This document shows positions 17,018 through 19,642 of a DNA stretch of 19,642 bases, piece by piece. Origin of the DNA: Akkermansiaceae bacterium (lineage in GTDB: Bacteria > Verrucomicrobiota > Verrucomicrobiia > Verrucomicrobiales > Akkermansiaceae); contig JALZVA010000045.1 of assembly GCA_023301335.1 (NCBI GenBank), positions 1-19,642 on the forward strand, in the 5' to 3' direction. The translations under genes and the position numbers were made by a program. Numbering within the stretch: position 1 is the stretch's first letter; the number at the start of each line of letters is the position of its first letter. The notes under the pieces are model-generated. The model searched no databases. It had not been told where the DNA came from and saw nothing but the letters and a program-made list of their open reading frames with translations.

Positions 17018-17344
17018 ATGAAAAAGTTAGATGAGAATCATTTACGAATGCTTGCAGGAGATGACAACGCTGCAGTGATTGCTATTATCAAGGGCTTTAT
17101 TGGAGATGCTAAACAGATATTAAGAGATTGTGTAAGTGCCGTAGAGGCTGGTAACGAAGGAGAGCTGAAACGTTTGCTGCATAAGTTAAAAGGATCATCT
17201 GGTTCGTTAGGTTTTATGGAATGTTATCGCTCTTGCATCGCATTGGAAGAGTGCGTGCTGAGTGAGAATTGTGTGGTTAAAATTGCTGAGCTGGAAATTT
17301 CGGTGGATGCGTCGGCAGCGCTTGCTTTGGATCTCCTGGGCTAG
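17018..17344 (+). CDS. Stand-alone HPt phosphotransfer protein
   Basis: A 108-residue HPt domain protein from the ATG at 17018 (a TTG at 16997 in frame would add seven residues). The phosphorylatable histidine is H55 in LLHKLKGSSGSLGF, the canonical HPt signature. The flanks form the expected helices (VIAIIKGFIGDAKQILRDCV before, CYRSCIALEECVL after). HPt proteins shuttle phosphate between receiver domains. The nearby hybrid kinase lacks an HPt and the nearby regulator has a receiver, so this protein is the probable link between them. It is transcribed divergently from the regulator, and its last 68 bases overlap the convergent efflux gene. Confidence 0.9.
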   Translation: MKKLDENHLRMLAGDDNAAVIAIIKGFIGDAKQILRDCVSAVEAGNEGELKRLLHKLKGSSGSLGFMECYRSCIALEECVLSENCVVKIAELEISVDASAALALDLLG

Positions 17345-18752
17345 GGAGTTCACCACCACCTAATGCCTTATAGAGTCGGACGGCATGGGCAGCGATTCTT
17401 CCTTTAGAGGCATAGCTTTCATCTTTAAAAATGATATAATCCCTGTGGGCGTTAAGAAGTCGACGGAGGTCTACTTCACCTAATTCATAGGCATCTAACA
17501 TGAGATCGGCCGCTTGCTTATACTGATCACGTGCTTGGGTGAGTTTTTTATAACGCTTCTTTGTGTGGTCGAGGCGTGTGATACTGACTTCCACATCGGT
17601 GATGGCATCGAGCACTGTTTTTTCGTAAAAATCGATGGCTTGAGAGAGAAGCGCATCTTGTTCTCTAATTCGGTGCCGATCTGCACAGGCATGGAAAATT
17701 CTCCAGCGTAAGCTAGGACCTAAGCCGAGCGTGCGTGTGAGAGTTTCAGTGCTGACACCTTGGCGGAGGAATTCGTAGCTCAGAGCTCCTGAGAGAGACA
17801 GCTGCGGGTAAAGATTTGCTGTGGCTATGCCGATTCTGGCGGACTGTGCTGCGATCCTACGCTCAGCACTGCGGATATCTGGTCGGGAGCGGAGCAGGTC
17901 AGAAGGTGAGCCAACTGAAATCGAACGGGGAGGAACAGGGATAGACTTTCCTCTTGGAAGGTACTGTTTAATATCTTTGGGCTGCACGTCTAACAGACCA
18001 GCTAAACGTAGTGCGACGGTTTTAAGCTCTTGTTGAAGGCGTGGAACATCAGCTTCACTAGCACTTAAGCGTGCTTTGGCCTCGAACAATTCCAGTTTAG
18101 AGGAAATCCCTTCTTCATGACGAATGTGGATCATGCGCTCGATTTTTTTGAAAATTTGCACACTTTCATTGGCTGTAGCGAGTCGCTTTTCAAGTGTGCG
18201 ATAAGCAATATAATGGAGTATGACTTCTGAGTAGATGAAGACTCCAATATCCCGCATGCCTTCTACTCTTGCGGCATAGACGGCTTCAGCTGCTTCGACT
18301 TGGCGTTTGATACGCCCGAAAAAATCAATCTCCCATCCGACTTGAATCTCCGCTAGCTGGCCATTAGAATCGTTAAAATCGATGTCCACGCCTTCACGGT
18401 TGTAGGAAAGAATCCCGTGATCATCTCTGCCTTCGAAGTCAACGCCAGGGTACCATGCAGCTGAGAGGACGTGGCGTTGATGCCAGCCTTCGATGATTCT
18501 TGCAGAGGCAATTTTGATGTTAGGGTTTTGCACACGCGCGAGGGCGATGAGCTTATGGATAGCTGGGTCATTAAACTTTTTCCACCAGCGTTGTGATCCC
18601 GTGAACGGCGCATGCTGATCGGTGGTCATGGAGGCTGTCCAAGCATCAGGGGTGTTCACATAAGGCGTCTCATAGTCTGGCCCTACCGTCATGCATGCGG
18701 GGATGGAAAAAATGCTCAGAATGAACAAGCATGTAGAAAATTGCCTCACCAA
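17277..18752 (-). CDS. NodT/OprM-family outer-membrane efflux lipoprotein
   Basis: A TolC-like outer-membrane factor of 491 residues, the exit duct of tripartite (RND- or MFS-type) efflux pumps. It has a signal peptide with lipobox I17-P18-A19-C20, followed by the family opening CMTVGPDYETP. Other family blocks are WWKKFNDPAIHKLIALA, GWEIDFFGRIKRQVEAAEA and RPDIRSAERRIAAQSARIG. The start is non-ATG: TTG at 18752 or the adjacent GTG at 18749; an in-frame stop lies three codons upstream, so no ATG start can include the signal peptide. No pump or adaptor gene is next to it. Its 3' end runs 68 bases into the convergent HPt gene, giving a proline-rich tail (ELPSPGDPKQALPTHPPKFP). Confidence 0.9.
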   Translation of the reverse strand: MVRQFSTCLFILSIFSIPACMTVGPDYETPYVNTPDAWTASMTTDQHAPFTGSQRWWKKFNDPAIHKLIALARVQNPNIKIASARIIEGWHQRHVLSAAWYPGVDFEGRDDHGILSYNREGVDIDFNDSNGQLAEIQVGWEIDFFGRIKRQVEAAEAVYAARVEGMRDIGVFIYSEVILHYIAYRTLEKRLATANESVQIFKKIERMIHIRHEEGISSKLELFEAKARLSASEADVPRLQQELKTVALRLAGLLDVQPKDIKQYLPRGKSIPVPPRSISVGSPSDLLRSRPDIRSAERRIAAQSARIGIATANLYPQLSLSGALSYEFLRQGVSTETLTRTLGLGPSLRWRIFHACADRHRIREQDALLSQAIDFYEKTVLDAITDVEVSITRLDHTKKRYKKLTQARDQYKQAADLMLDAYELGEVDLRRLLNAHRDYIIFKDESYASKGRIAAHAVRLYKALGGGELPSPGDPKQALPTHPPKFPAQQF

Positions 18753-18886
18753 TGAATTTTATACAGTAAGTTTAGATAGAAGGCTGTAAAAAATTCATTG
18801 TTTTTTGCAAATGAGATCTCGTTCACAACTTCTTTTCTTTTGTAAAGTGTTTATAATTAGTGGTTTAATTGTTTCTTTTGAAGGCT

Positions 18887-18902
18887 TGGCACAGTGCGAG
18901 CA
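18887..18902 (+). promoter_or_regulatory. Candidate sigma-54 (-24/-12) promoter of the glycosyltransferase gene
   Basis: TGGCACAGTGCGAGCA keeps the six-base TGGCAC of the -24 element and the GC plus A of the -12 element, with the exact spacing required between the invariant GG and GC. It lacks the TT before the -12 GC. It ends 36 bases before the glycosyltransferase start codon, a suitable distance. It also contains a GCAC-A-GTGC inverted repeat (18889-18897), which could instead be an operator. A chance match cannot be excluded. Confidence 0.35.
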
Positions 18903-18938
18903 TAGAACATAGGAGAACTTAAAAATTCAATCCTTCTT

Positions 18939-19642
18939 ATGAAAACCACAAAAATTAAAAATACAGTTAGGAAGCTAAGCTTCATTATTCCTGCCATGAA
19001 TGAGGAAAAAACCATTCATACACTTTATCGAGAGATTGGGGAGCAGATGAAACCCCTTGGGTATGAATGGGAAGTTATCTTTATTGATGATGGTTCAAGT
19101 GATTCCACTTGGGCAAAAATGGAAGAGCTTGCCGTCAGGAGCACGTTGCATGTGAAGGCGTTTCGCTTCGGAAAGAATAGAGGAAAGGCAGATGCACTGG
19201 CTTTAGGATATGCGAAGGCAAATGGTGAAATTGTCTTCACGATGGATGCGGACCTGCAGGATGACCCTAAGGAAATTCCCAGATTCATTGAGAAACTAGA
19301 TGAGGGTTACGACATTGTCTCGGGCTGGAAGCGTAAGCGTTATGACCCTTGGCACAAGGTTCTACCAAGTAGATTCTTCAATGCTGTAATTAGCAAAATT
19401 TCAGGAGTAGCACTACATGACCATAACTGTGGATTCAAAGCTTATAAAAAAGAGGTGGTAAAACGTCTTCCTATGTATGGAGACATGCACCGTATGGTGC
19501 CATCCATTGCAGCTTTCAAAGGGTTCGATACAGCGGAGATCGAGGTGGAACATCATGCAAGAGAATTCGGGGAAAGTAAATACGGATGGGGAAGAATACT
19601 CATTGGTTTGATGGATATGACCACGGTGGGCTTCCTTCGTCA
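18939..19642 (+). CDS. Family 2 glycosyltransferase, DPM1/GtrB-like (partial, runs off the right edge)
   Basis: About 234 residues are visible from the ATG at 18939; the frame is open to the window end. GT-A fold signatures: LSFIIPAMNEEKTI near the start, VIFIDDGSSDST with the nucleotide-binding DD, TMDADLQDDP with the metal-binding DxD-type site, and the acceptor-side block HDHNCGFKAYKKEVV. The later part (HHAREFGESKYGWGRILIGL) is typical of enzymes that move a sugar onto a polyprenyl or dolichyl phosphate and usually continue into C-terminal membrane helices, which would lie outside the window. An AGGAGA stretch is 22 bases upstream of the start, too far for an ideal ribosome binding site. 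It is divergent from the efflux gene. Confidence 0.92.
   Translation, partial: MKTTKIKNTVRKLSFIIPAMNEEKTIHTLYREIGEQMKPLGYEWEVIFIDDGSSDSTWAKMEELAVRSTLHVKAFRFGKNRGKADALALGYAKANGEIVFTMDADLQDDPKEIPRFIEKLDEGYDIVSGWKRKRYDPWHKVLPSRFFNAVISKISGVALHDHNCGFKAYKKEVVKRLPMYGDMHRMVPSIAAFKGFDTAEIEVEHHAREFGESKYGWGRILIGLMDMTTVGFLR

Overview
The window looks like chromosomal DNA of a Gram-negative-type bacterium with an outer membrane. The best guess is a member of the Verrucomicrobiota. This rests on the MoxR / DUF58 / BatA-like / large vWA membrane protein operon, the outer-membrane efflux lipoprotein, the soluble hybrid kinase style, and the general lack of strong Shine-Dalgarno sites. It is an inference from gene content, not a proven assignment. 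No rRNA, tRNA, CRISPR array, insertion sequence or phage gene was seen. Coding density is high, and apart from two genes cut by the window edges every gene looks intact.

Layout: (1) 1-1779, minus strand: tig (trigger factor), then the 5' part of clpP, a protein-quality-control pair running off the left edge. (2) 1985-8207, minus strand: a tight four-gene operon in the order MoxR-family AAA+ ATPase, DUF58 protein, BatA-like membrane protein, large vWA membrane protein. Three of these proteins carry a DxSxS metal-binding motif. (3) 8208-8525: a noncoding stretch upstream of moxR holding a perfect 14-bp palindrome, followed by an intrinsic terminator for argG. (4) 8580-11070, minus strand: tyrS then argG. 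(5) 11232-12918, plus strand: three small membrane-associated proteins resembling the YqjD/YqjE/YqjK set, followed by a thioredoxin-fold lipoprotein that has lost one active-site cysteine. (6) 13001-17344: a signalling cluster. On the minus strand it contains an NtrC-type sigma-54 response regulator, an H-NOX haem sensor and a soluble hybrid histidine kinase with two receivers. A stand-alone HPt protein diverges from the regulator gene. (7) 17277-18752, minus strand: an orphan NodT-type outer-membrane efflux lipoprotein whose 3' end overlaps the HPt gene. (8) 18939-end, plus strand: the start of a family 2 glycosyltransferase with a -24/-12-like element upstream.

The most interesting part is the signalling cluster. 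It appears to encode a complete four-protein phosphorelay: H-NOX senses nitric oxide, the hybrid kinase autophosphorylates and passes phosphate to its own receivers, the HPt protein carries it on, and a sigma-54 activator with an intact GAFTGA loop makes the transcriptional response. The part types match the Vibrio HqsK-LuxU-LuxO branch, but here they are packed at one locus. The orphan efflux protein and the glycosyltransferase next door are possible targets, but that link is only suggestive.
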